From assembly GCA_947472635.1 (NCBI GenBank), contig CANJDY010000010.1, positions 1 through 21,989 of the forward strand: a stretch of DNA of 21,989 bases, given 5' to 3'. A program made the position numbers and the translations under genes. The stretch is from Chitinophagaceae bacterium. GTDB lineage: Bacteria; Bacteroidota; Bacteroidia; Chitinophagales; Chitinophagaceae. This document shows positions 14,651 through 21,989 of the stretch, piece by piece. The notes below the pieces were generated by a model, which saw only the letters and a list, made by a program, of their open reading frames with translations, was not told the origin of the DNA and searched no databases. The number at the start of each line of letters is the position of its first letter. The stretch's first letter is position 1.

Positions 14651-16084
14651 TTACTTCCATCCCCCACCTAAAGCCTTGTATATATTGGTTACTGAATTAA
14701 ATTGTCGTTTTCTAACATCTACCAATTCCAATTTAGTTGCTAGTGCATCGCGCTGTGCCATCAGTACTTCCAAATAATTTGCCCTTGCTGATTTAAATAA
14801 ATCATTAGAAATGTCTATAGATTTTACCAACAAATCCACTTCTTTAGATTTTAAGCTATACAGTTTTTCTAAATTAGTGATATTCGATAATTCATTGGAC
14901 ACTTCAGCAAATCCAGTCAATATTGTTTTTTGGTAAATGTACATGGCTTCAACCTGAAGGGCATTGGCTGTATTAAATTCTGCAGTAATACCCCTTCGGT
15001 TAACAATAGGCCCTGCTAAATCCCCGATCAATGAGTATAACAAGGATTGGGGCGTTCGAAGCAGGTAGCTGGGTTTAAATGCCTGAAACCCCATTGAACT
15101 GGTAATATCCAAAGAGGGATAGAATTCCAATCGGGCAGCTTTGGCATCACATTTGGTAGCAAACAGTTCTAACTCCGCTTGTTTAATGTCGGGTCGATTG
15201 TTTAATAATTGAGAAGGAATACCCACTTTTATTTGTGTAGGGAGTTGAGTGGCAAATGCTCTATTGCTCCTAATGATTTTTTGAGGGAACCTACCTAACA
15301 AAAAATTAATATTATTTTCATTTTCAGTAATTTTTTGGAGGACGTCAAATTCCAAACTCTGGGAATGATACACCTGGGCTTCAAATTGCTTAACTGCTAA
15401 TTCAGTGACAACGGAAGCCTCTTTTTGTGCTTTAACAATTTCTAACTGGCTTTTTAGTAATTGAATAGTTGCTCTTATAATTTCCAACTCGCTATCCGAT
15501 GAAAGCAACTCATAATAGCTATTGGCAATTTCAGCAACTAAATTGGTGACTACAAAGTTTTTTCCTTCAATACTTCCTAGGTACCTGTTAAATGCAGCCT
15601 TTTTAGAAGTTCTAATTTTACCCCAAATATCTGCTTCCCAACTTGCATGAAATCCAAGCGCAAAATCTGTAAGATGCTCTGGAACTAATTTTCCGGGAGT
15701 AATTTCAGCAGACGCATCACCTGCACCTTGTGATGTGTATCTACCGACTTTTTCAAGTCCCAATCCACCTCCGGCAGATATGGATGGAAATAATTGTGCA
15801 TTCCTTGACATCACCCTATTTTTAGCAATTTCAATTTCCTGCAAAGTAATTAACAGGTCCGGATTGTTTTGAATCGCAGTATCAATCAAGATTACCAGGT
15901 TTTTATCTGAAAAGAAAACGCTCCAATTTATTTGGGCTGAGTTGATGGTATCTACTGAATTGCTATAAGAAGCTGGAATTGCTGTAACCTTATTTACTTG
16001 CATTTCCTTAGGTATTTTACAACCTGCATACACTAAGCAAATTAATAAAAAACCTACTGTATAAAATTTTCTAACCATTTTCAT
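14651..16084 (-). CDS. TolC/OprM-type outer-membrane efflux lipoprotein
   Basis: A 477-residue outer-membrane factor of the NodT/OprM family. It forms a trimeric channel that carries RND pump substrates across the outer membrane. The N-terminus has a lipoprotein signal ending LVYAGC, so C22 is the lipidated residue. Two outer-membrane efflux repeats are visible, at about 60-240 and 290-470. The first has the DFALGFHASWEADIWGK block, the second LLNNRPDIKQAELEL followed by LEFYPSLDITSSMGF. These are hallmarks of the family. It is the last gene of the RND operon, with 1 nt between it and the pump gene stop. Confidence 0.95.
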   Translation of the reverse strand: MKMVRKFYTVGFLLICLVYAGCKIPKEMQVNKVTAIPASYSNSVDTINSAQINWSVFFSDKNLVILIDTAIQNNPDLLITLQEIEIAKNRVMSRNAQLFPSISAGGGLGLEKVGRYTSQGAGDASAEITPGKLVPEHLTDFALGFHASWEADIWGKIRTSKKAAFNRYLGSIEGKNFVVTNLVAEIANSYYELLSSDSELEIIRATIQLLKSQLEIVKAQKEASVVTELAVKQFEAQVYHSQSLEFDVLQKITENENNINFLLGRFPQKIIRSNRAFATQLPTQIKVGIPSQLLNNRPDIKQAELELFATKCDAKAARLEFYPSLDITSSMGFQAFKPSYLLRTPQSLLYSLIGDLAGPIVNRRGITAEFNTANALQVEAMYIYQKTILTGFAEVSNELSNITNLEKLYSLKSKEVDLLVKSIDISNDLFKSARANYLEVLMAQRDALATKLELVDVRKRQFNSVTNIYKALGGGWK

Positions 16085-16085
16085 T

Positions 16086-19000
16086 TTAATTAATTTCTTC
16101 AGTTAAAGGGTTTTCTTCTTCATTTTCAATGATGGGATGTTTTTCTGAAATTCGAGCAAAAATGTAATACAAGCCAGGTATAATCAGTACGCCAAAAATT
16201 GTCCCGAAAAGCATGCCACCCGCTGCTGCAGACCCAATAGTTCGGTTGCCAATTGCCCCAGGACCAGTTGCAAATACAAGCGGAATTAAACCTGCAATAA
16301 AAGCAAAAGATGTCATTAAGATCGGGCGCAAACGAACTGAAGCACCAGCAATTGCAGCTTCAAATACCGTTGAGCCGGCTTTGTGTTTTTGAACAGCAAA
16401 TTCCACAATTAATACTGCATTTTTAGCTAGCAAACCAATTAACATCACCATAGAAACTTGAGCATAAATATTATTTTCTAATCCCAACATTTTAAGAAAG
16501 AAAAAGGCTCCAAATATCCCAGCTGGCAATGAAAGAATGATAGGGAATGGTAAAATAAAACTTTCGTATTGAGCTGCTAAAAGCAAATAAACAAAAGCCA
16601 GACAAATAAGGAATATAAATATTGCCTCGTTTCCTCTTCCTACTTCATCTTTTGATATACCTGCCCAATCAATTCCAAATCCTCTAGGCAATTTATTCTT
16701 TGCAACTTCCATTACAGCCGCAATTGCGGCTCCACTGCTGTATCCTTGAGCGGGACTCCCACTTATTTCAGATGCATTATACATATTATGCCGCGTAATC
16801 TCTGACAAACCATACACTTTATCCATTGTCATAAAAGCCGAGAATGGCACCATTTCACCTTTGTCATTTTTTACATACAGTTTTAAAATATCTTGAGGAA
16901 GTGTTCTGTATTGTGGCAATGCTTGCACCATTACCTTGTACTGCCTATCGTATTTTATAAAACTTGTTTCGTAATTACTTCCAATAAGTGTTGACAAAGT
17001 ATTCATGGCATTGTCAATGGTAACCCCTTTTTGCTGCGCTTTATCATTGTCAATATTCAACATGTACTGAGGATAACTCGCACTATAAAAACTAAAAACA
17101 GAAGTAAGTTCAGGTCTTTTATTCAACTCTTTTACAAAGTCATTATTAACCGTTTCCATTTTTTTGTAATCCCCGGTTGCCATTTTATCTAAAAGCCGTA
17201 ATTCAAATCCACCGGCAGCACCATAACCAGGCACTGCTGGAGGAGGAAAAAATTCAATAGTAGCCCCTTTAATATTTTTACATTTCTCTTCTAACTCCTT
17301 CATCACTTCTTCCACTGAGTGTTTTCTTTCATCCCAATTTTTGAGATTAATTAAACAGGTTCCAGCGGTAGACCCTTCACCTTCTGATAAAATTTCATAA
17401 CCTGCCAAAGAAGAAACAGATTTTACATCCTCCATTTCTTCTGCAGCTTTTCGCACTTGAGAACTAACTTCATTAGTTCTTTCTAAAGTTGATCCCGGTG
17501 GCGTATTAATAATTGCATAAAAAACTCCCTGGTCTTCATTTGGAATAAATCCAGAAGGAATCGAATTGCTAAGACCCCAGGTGCTCACACAAAGGATTAC
17601 TAAGCTTAAAAATGTCAAGACTCGCCTATTTACAATTACACCCAATACCTTTTTATATTTCCCCAAAACCCGATTAAACCAATTATTAAATCCATCTAAA
17701 AACAGATTCAACCAATTTTTTCTTTTTTTAATTCCGTGTGTATTTTTTAGCATGACAGCACATAAGGCAGGGGTTAACGTTAATGCGATAATGCCTGATA
17801 AAATAATAGATGTAGCCATCGTTACTGAAAACTGGCGATAGAAAATACCAACTGGGCCAGACATAAAGGCAACTGGAATAAACACAGCAGCCATTACCAA
17901 AGTGATAGCGATGATTGCTCCACTTATTTCAGACATAGCTAATTCTGTTGCTGCTTTTGGATCCATGTTACTATCTTCCATTTTCGCATGTACCGCCTCT
18001 ACCACCACAATCGCATTATCCACTACAATACCAATGGCCAGCACCAATGCAAACAAGGTGATCATATTTAGGGAAATGCCAAAAAATTGCATAAAAAAGA
18101 ATGTCCCAATTAAAGATACCGGAACTGCGATAGCCGGAATTAGTGTAGATCGCCAATCACCCAAAAATATAAACACCACCAGACTTACCAATAGGAATGC
18201 TTCAATCAATGTATGAACTACTTTCTCAATGGAAGCGTCCAGAAATTTTGATACATCATAACTTATTTCATAATCCATTCCCTTTGGAAAAGACTCTGAT
18301 TTAATTTCCGCCATTCTTTTTTTGATATTACTAATCACCGCACTTGCATTACTTCCGTAAGATTGCTTAATCACAATTGCAGCAGCTGGTTTTCCATGCA
18401 GCGTAGAATAAATATCATAATAGGCTGTGCCGAACTCAACATCAGCTACATCCTTTATCCGAAGTATTTGCCCATCAGGACTGGATTTTAAAATGATATT
18501 TTCGTAGCCTTCTTTAGTTGTAAACCTACCTGGATACTTTAATACATATTCGAAAGCTTGTGACTTTTTCCCAGAGCTTTCACCTGTTCTTCCTGGAGAA
18601 GCTTCTAAGCTTTGTTCGTCTAACGCTTTTAAAACCTCGTCTGCAGAAATTTTGTAGGCTAGCATCCTGTCGGGCTTCAACCATATCCTCATAGAATACT
18701 CTCTATCCCCCAAGATATCAGCAAATCCAACTCCATCTACTCTCTTTAATTCTGAAAGAATATTGATATCTGAAAAATTGTATATGAAATTTACATCTAG
18801 ACTTGTGTCTTTACTATACACGTTAAGATACATTAACATATTAGATTCCTCTCTAGTAATCTTAACGCCTTCCCTGACAACTATTGGTGGTAATTTATTA
18901 ATCACCCCGGCTACTCGATTCTGAATATTAACAGCAGCAATATTGGGATCGGTACCTAAGTTAAACACTACTTGGATAGAGCATTCTCCATCGTTTCCTG

Positions 19001-19244
19001 CGTCAGAAGTAATGTATTTCATCCCTGGAACACCATTCAAAGCTCGTTCTAATGGAATAACAACTGCTTTAATCATTAGTTCCCCATTCGCTCCAGGATA
19101 TTCTGCGTTGATATTTACTTTTGGAGGAGATATAGAAGGAAACTGAGTTACAGGTAACTGTGTAATTGCCAAGGCGCCGAGCAGAATAATGATAAGTGAA
19201 ATAACAATAGATAGTACCGGCCTTTGTATAAATTTATTGAACAT
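16086..19244 (-). CDS. HAE1-type RND multidrug efflux pump (AcrB-like)
   Basis: The protein has 1052 residues, the usual HAE1 length, with the RND layout of TM1, a large periplasmic loop, TM2-7, a second loop and TM8-12. It opens with MFNKFIQRPVLSIVISLIII. The pump is driven by protons and extrudes hydrophobic or amphiphilic compounds. Proton-relay residues line up with AcrB as D409 in TM4 (GIVVDNAIVVVE), K941 in TM10 (GLLAKNAVLIVEF) and R971. AcrB has two adjacent Asp residues in TM4; here the second position is Asn (N410). The substrate cannot be deduced. It is the middle gene of the operon, 28 nt after the adaptor gene and 1 nt before the outer-membrane gene. No TetR, MarR or AraC regulator is adjacent. 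Confidence 0.96.
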   Translation of the reverse strand: MFNKFIQRPVLSIVISLIIILLGALAITQLPVTQFPSISPPKVNINAEYPGANGELMIKAVVIPLERALNGVPGMKYITSDAGNDGECSIQVVFNLGTDPNIAAVNIQNRVAGVINKLPPIVVREGVKITREESNMLMYLNVYSKDTSLDVNFIYNFSDINILSELKRVDGVGFADILGDREYSMRIWLKPDRMLAYKISADEVLKALDEQSLEASPGRTGESSGKKSQAFEYVLKYPGRFTTKEGYENIILKSSPDGQILRIKDVADVEFGTAYYDIYSTLHGKPAAAIVIKQSYGSNASAVISNIKKRMAEIKSESFPKGMDYEISYDVSKFLDASIEKVVHTLIEAFLLVSLVVFIFLGDWRSTLIPAIAVPVSLIGTFFFMQFFGISLNMITLFALVLAIGIVVDNAIVVVEAVHAKMEDSNMDPKAATELAMSEISGAIIAITLVMAAVFIPVAFMSGPVGIFYRQFSVTMATSIILSGIIALTLTPALCAVMLKNTHGIKKRKNWLNLFLDGFNNWFNRVLGKYKKVLGVIVNRRVLTFLSLVILCVSTWGLSNSIPSGFIPNEDQGVFYAIINTPPGSTLERTNEVSSQVRKAAEEMEDVKSVSSLAGYEILSEGEGSTAGTCLINLKNWDERKHSVEEVMKELEEKCKNIKGATIEFFPPPAVPGYGAAGGFELRLLDKMATGDYKKMETVNNDFVKELNKRPELTSVFSFYSASYPQYMLNIDNDKAQQKGVTIDNAMNTLSTLIGSNYETSFIKYDRQYKVMVQALPQYRTLPQDILKLYVKNDKGEMVPFSAFMTMDKVYGLSEITRHNMYNASEISGSPAQGYSSGAAIAAVMEVAKNKLPRGFGIDWAGISKDEVGRGNEAIFIFLICLAFVYLLLAAQYESFILPFPIILSLPAGIFGAFFFLKMLGLENNIYAQVSMVMLIGLLAKNAVLIVEFAVQKHKAGSTVFEAAIAGASVRLRPILMTSFAFIAGLIPLVFATGPGAIGNRTIGSAAAGGMLFGTIFGVLIIPGLYYIFARISEKHPIIENEEENPLTEEIN

Positions 19245-19272
19245 ATTCTTTGCTTTGTAGTTATTAAAACTT

Positions 19273-20355
19273 CTATTGTTTAATTAGTTGTAATTGGTCA
19301 ATAACTTGCTTGATCGGAGTAAATTCAAATTGAATTTTATCATCTTCTTTTACGCTTTGAACTCCTTCCAAAAGGATTTTATCATTTTCAGAAAGCCCTG
19401 ATTCTACAACGTACAAATTGGAAAACTTCTGTTTTATTGAAATATTTCTCGATTTCAAAACATTGTTTTGATCTACCACATAAACATATATTTTATCCTG
19501 GATTTCAAAAGTCGCTTTCTGAGGAATCATCAAAGCATTTTTTATATCAATAACCATTTGCACTCTACCTGTTTCACCATGTTTCAAAAGAAAATCAGGA
19601 TTGGGGAATTTTGCCCTGAATGCAATACTTCCAGTATTTTTATCAAACTCACCCTCAATGGTTTCTATAATACCCTTGTATTTATGGGGCTGATTGTTTG
19701 CTAATAAAAGAGTAGCAGCAGTTTTACCTTCGTTTTTTGCACTAGTTTTGTAGTTTAAATATTCAAGTTCCGACACATTAAAATAAGCGTAGATTTCTTT
19801 GTTATTGGAAAGTGAAGTCAACAGGGTTCCTTCATCAATCAAGCTGCCTTTTTTAAATTTAAGCCTATCAATGATACCATCAAAAGGAGCTACAATCTTG
19901 GTATAAGAAACAAATAATGCCGCGAGCGATTCTTCCGCCTTTACCTCATCTAACTTTGCTACCGACAATGCTAATTCTGTTTGTGACACGATGTTTTTTT
20001 CTGCCAGTGTTTTTACGTTCTGCATTTCCAATTCCGCCGTCCTTACTTTTGTCTTGGCTTTTAACAACTCTGCTTCATATTCACGGGGCCTGATGGTGAA
20101 AAGAAGTTGACCAGCGGTTACATGCTGACCTTCATCTACATTAATAGTCTCTATAAATCCTTTCACTTTTGCCCGGATCTCAATATTTTGCAGCGATTGT
20201 ATTTCAGCAACGTAATCCTTTTTGAAGGATGTATCCATTAAAAGTGGGCTTGTAACGGTATATTTACCAGCTTCCACTTTTTCTTCTTTTTTGGATTTAC
20301 AAGCTGTAAAACATACAGTGGCAAATAGACTTATCAATAACAGTATTTTGTTCAT
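19273..20355 (-). CDS. RND efflux periplasmic adaptor lipoprotein (AcrA-like)
   Basis: A 360-residue membrane-fusion protein that links the RND pump to the TolC-type channel. The lipobox FTAC gives lipidated C19, so it is anchored to the inner membrane on the periplasmic side. Visible parts in order: the N-terminal lipoyl half (about 50-85, IRAKVKGFIETINVDEGQHV), a short alpha-helical hairpin (about 90-140), the second lipoyl half (YTKIVAPFDGIIDRLKFKKG), then the beta-barrel and membrane-proximal domains. First gene of the operon. No clear Bacteroidota promoter was found upstream, but a 7-bp inverted repeat lies 74-96 nt before the ATG. Confidence 0.95.
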   Translation of the reverse strand: MNKILLLISLFATVCFTACKSKKEEKVEAGKYTVTSPLLMDTSFKKDYVAEIQSLQNIEIRAKVKGFIETINVDEGQHVTAGQLLFTIRPREYEAELLKAKTKVRTAELEMQNVKTLAEKNIVSQTELALSVAKLDEVKAEESLAALFVSYTKIVAPFDGIIDRLKFKKGSLIDEGTLLTSLSNNKEIYAYFNVSELEYLNYKTSAKNEGKTAATLLLANNQPHKYKGIIETIEGEFDKNTGSIAFRAKFPNPDFLLKHGETGRVQMVIDIKNALMIPQKATFEIQDKIYVYVVDQNNVLKSRNISIKQKFSNLYVVESGLSENDKILLEGVQSVKEDDKIQFEFTPIKQVIDQLQLIKQ

Positions 20356-20428
20356 AGCATTTAAATGTTTTCAGGAAATAATTTTACCTCTATCAGCCTG
20401 TTAAATCCTTTGCGAATTTTTGAATGCC

Positions 20429-20451
20429 TTCCATCTTTTCAAATGATGGAA
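20429..20451. promoter_or_regulatory. Inverted repeat upstream of the efflux operon, possible operator
   Basis: TTCCATC (20429-20435) and GATGGAA (20445-20451) are exact reverse complements with a 9-nt spacer, in the non-coding region before the adaptor gene. Position and dyad symmetry fit a repressor site. No adjacent regulator gene exists in the window, and there is no T-tract to support a terminator. Confidence 0.35.
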
Positions 20452-20572
20452 TCAGTAAACCACGCAAGAAAAAATAACAGTACTAAGTAAATTTTAGGTT
20501 ACTTACCATTGATAAATGGGTTAAAAGAAAATTGGATAGGAAAATAAATCCTATGCCAGACTAAAATAAGCA

Positions 20573-20935
20573 TCAGAGCCTCAATGCACGGAGGAAAATA
20601 AATAGAGATGGGTGGAGTTTAAAGAAGAACCTGGTAGCCCAGATGCTATTGAAGGCGTTGTTTGAAAAATTGGATGTTACAAAAGAATCGATTCTGTAAG
20701 CGACTTTAGTATAGGGGAAATTTTTTCGTTCAGAATCATTGGTATCATCTTCTGCTATGGCAGCCAAATAATCATCAAAATACAGACTATTATTCTGAGA
20801 ATAATCGAAAATAGGGAGGGGTTCCCGATGAACCAAATCAACATTATGAATAGGAACGATGTTCTCTGCGAAAGAATTGGATATTGGATGAAGTATTGCC
20901 AACAAAATGCCAATACAAAATAAAATTATTTTCAT
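20573..20935 (-). CDS. Small secreted protein of unknown function
   Basis: I do not recognise a family. The frame is open from an ATG at 21034, but the ATG at 20935 is preferred because it begins a clear Sec signal peptide (MKIILFCIGILLAILHPISNSFA, cut before ENIVP). That start gives 120 residues, about 98 after cleavage. The longer start would put a poorly organised 33-residue extension in front of the signal. The mature part has an acidic middle (AIAEDDTNDSERKN) and a basic, aromatic C-terminus (RFFFKLHPSLFIFLRALRL). A minus-strand TATCTTTG at 20951-20944 matches the -7 promoter motif but would leave almost no leader for the 20935 start. It lies upstream of the efflux operon on the same strand, with 217 nt between. 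Confidence 0.5.
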   Translation of the reverse strand: MKIILFCIGILLAILHPISNSFAENIVPIHNVDLVHREPLPIFDYSQNNSLYFDDYLAAIAEDDTNDSERKNFPYTKVAYRIDSFVTSNFSNNAFNSIWATRFFFKLHPSLFIFLRALRL

Positions 20936-21034
20936 AACGGCCTCAAAGATATGTATAGATCTAATAATAAAATAAATCTTTAACAGTTTATAAAGAATAG
21001 TACTAGAACTATCCATTTGGACAGAATATGACAC

Positions 21035-21267
21035 TCGTTTCTTCGTTCAAATAAGCAGAAAAAAGTTTTTTTTGAATATAATTAATTGATTACCAATATT
21101 TTATATCCAATCTCCTAGATTGAAAAGTAGGCCAATCAATACGAAATAGCTTTAAAAAAATATTTATTTGCAAGTGGATTTTTATCTAAATAAATATACA
21201 CTTGTTCATTACTTAGCAAAGTAGGGGATCTTTCCTTCACCTACTTTGCTAAGTAAAAAACCAGCAT
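21035..21267. other. Non-coding gap with a long hairpin
   Basis: This is an AT-rich gap between two minus-strand genes. Apart from the hairpin at 21209-21256 I see no gene or clear promoter. Confidence 0.5.
21209..21256. repeat. 17-bp perfect hairpin downstream of the SET-domain gene
   Basis: TTACTTAGCAAAGTAGG (21209-21225) and CCTACTTTGCTAAGTAA (21240-21256) are exact reverse complements with a 14-nt loop. The element starts 11 nt after the stop codon of the SET gene on the minus strand. The T-run lies on the 5' side of the stem on the minus strand (complement of 21255-21260), and no T-run follows on either strand. It is therefore not a standard intrinsic terminator. It could stabilise the 3' end of the transcript, act as a protein-binding palindrome, or be a dispersed repeat. 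Confidence 0.75.
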
Positions 21268-21774
21268 TTACTCTGTTTCCATTTTGTGCTTCTCAACCAA
21301 CATGGATTGAATAAAATCGGTTAATTTGTACTGATGTAAAATTTCAATCGGAGTATCAGCAGCCCCTTGAATAAAGCCGATGCAGTTTTTTTCGCCACAA
21401 TGACAGTCAAATTTTTGAGACATATTCCATTCAGTAGCAGGATAAAAAAAAGTAAATTCATCGCCGGCTGTCACATCCCGGACACATTCTAATTCCATCG
21501 TAGCAGTGTTAAACAACAAATTTGGGTTACAACTATGATTAATAAATTGTAAATAGGCTGGTGATAAGTGGATATGCTGATCAATTGCAATTTGAATCGT
21601 TAAATAATTGGGGGTTTCAACAACTTTAGTGGAACCAAAATTAATTACGATGTCGCCTGTAGCATAGTTGTTGCTTGAAAAAAGTCCCTGATGATTATTC
21701 TCTATATCTTTTCGTATTTCACAAAAATCAAATACTTCTATTATTTTTAATTGGCTGCTATTTTTTGAAATCAT
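21268..21774 (-). CDS. SET-domain protein, probable protein-lysine methyltransferase
   Basis: A 168-residue protein with a compact SET domain and post-SET zinc motif. FINHSCNPN (77-85) supplies the SAM-binding and knot motif. GDEFTFFY (104-111) carries the catalytic Tyr region. CHCGEKNC (124-131) is the post-SET CxCx4C; with C81 it supplies the four cysteines that hold zinc in eukaryotic SET enzymes such as DIM-5. The N-terminal SET strands are visible in GLFSSNNYATGDIVINFG (30-47). There is no pre-SET domain, signal peptide or membrane segment, so it is cytosolic. Predicted reaction is transfer of methyl groups from SAM to a protein lysine; the substrate is unknown. Bacteria lack histones, so ribosomal or DNA-binding proteins are possible targets. 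The ATG at 21774 gives MISKN. Confidence 0.85.
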   Translation of the reverse strand: MISKNSSQLKIIEVFDFCEIRKDIENNHQGLFSSNNYATGDIVINFGSTKVVETPNYLTIQIAIDQHIHLSPAYLQFINHSCNPNLLFNTATMELECVRDVTAGDEFTFFYPATEWNMSQKFDCHCGEKNCIGFIQGAADTPIEILHQYKLTDFIQSMLVEKHKMETE

Positions 21775-21875
21775 AGAATTTGGTTTTTGTAGGTGTTTTT
21801 ATTTAAATATAACAAAATGGCAGAACAAATATAAATTGGATGCTGAGTTCAACTGATAAGTGCAATTTTTAGAAA

Positions 21876-21914
21876 CAAATGGCAAAAATGCTTTTAAGGG
21901 CATTTTGCCATTTG
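21876..21914. repeat. Hairpin near the right edge
   Basis: CAAATGGCAAAAATGC (21876-21891) pairs with GCATTTTGCCATTTG (21900-21914) over 15 pairs with one bulged A and an 8-nt loop. No T-tract follows on either strand. It lies about 100 nt upstream of the SET gene start and may belong to a gene outside the window. The remainder of 21775-21989 shows no supported gene. Confidence 0.5.
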
Positions 21915-21989
21915 ACCGAGTAGTGCGACCTTTTGGTTACTATGACAAAAAATTACACTCAACTTAGTTTGGTACAAAGATATCAGATT

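Noticed and set aside
17902..18216. 104-residue plus-strand frame opposite the RND pump
   Set aside because: It lies inside the pump gene on the other strand, has an odd composition rich in Ser, Thr and Ile, and shows no signals of its own.
20936..21034. 33-residue N-terminal extension of the small secreted protein
   Set aside because: The internal ATG at 20935 begins a well-formed signal peptide; the extension would bury it and has no supporting signal.
21035..21267. Possible CRISPR-like or transposon end because of the long inverted repeat
   Set aside because: There is a single hairpin only, with no repeated spacers, no transposase and no target-site duplication.

Overview
The window looks like chromosomal DNA from a member of the Bacteroidota, most likely close to the Chitinophagaceae. 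The base composition is AT-rich. Start codons generally lack Shine-Dalgarno sequences. The best promoter in the window has the Bacteroidota form (TTTG, 21-bp spacer, TAnnTTTG). The protein families also fit: RecQ with a C-terminal helix-turn-helix tail, secreted GH27 and GH95-like glycosidases, and lipoprotein adaptor and outer-membrane components of an RND pump. The taxon is an inference from these features and was not tested by any search.

Layout, left to right. Positions 1-634 (+): the 3' end of a group III truncated haemoglobin gene, then elaA (GNAT acetyltransferase) 4 nt later. Positions 891-6205 (-): two DNA-repair genes, uvrA and recQ, with recQ upstream in transcription. Positions 6489-8113 (+): a methionine-control unit made of a Bacteroidota-type promoter, a SAM-I riboswitch with a readable antiterminator/terminator switch, and homoserine dehydrogenase (hom). 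Positions 8205-9650 (-): a small cluster of an OsmC-family protein, a single-domain rhodanese and a two-CBS-domain protein. Positions 9931-14548: divergent secreted glycosidases, a GH27 alpha-galactosidase (-) with NPCBM and Ig-like N-terminal modules, and a GH95-related protein (+). Positions 14651-20355 (-): a complete tripartite RND efflux operon (adaptor lipoprotein, HAE1-type pump, TolC-type outer-membrane lipoprotein). Positions 20573-20935 (-): a small secreted protein of unknown function. Positions 21268-21774 (-): a bacterial SET-domain protein, a probable protein-lysine methyltransferase, followed by a 17-bp perfect hairpin. The last 215 nt are non-coding and contain another hairpin.

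The clearest regulatory logic is at hom. With SAM bound, helix P1 forms, the terminator folds and hom is shut off. Without SAM, the 3' strand of P1 and the sequence after it pair with the 5' half of the terminator, so transcription continues. The most unusual items are the SET-domain enzyme, the GH95-like protein that seems to lack the family's usual aspartate motif, a uvrA insertion built from a pair of GC-rich repeats, and several long inverted repeats without T-tracts. I saw no tRNA, rRNA, CRISPR array, insertion sequence or phage gene.
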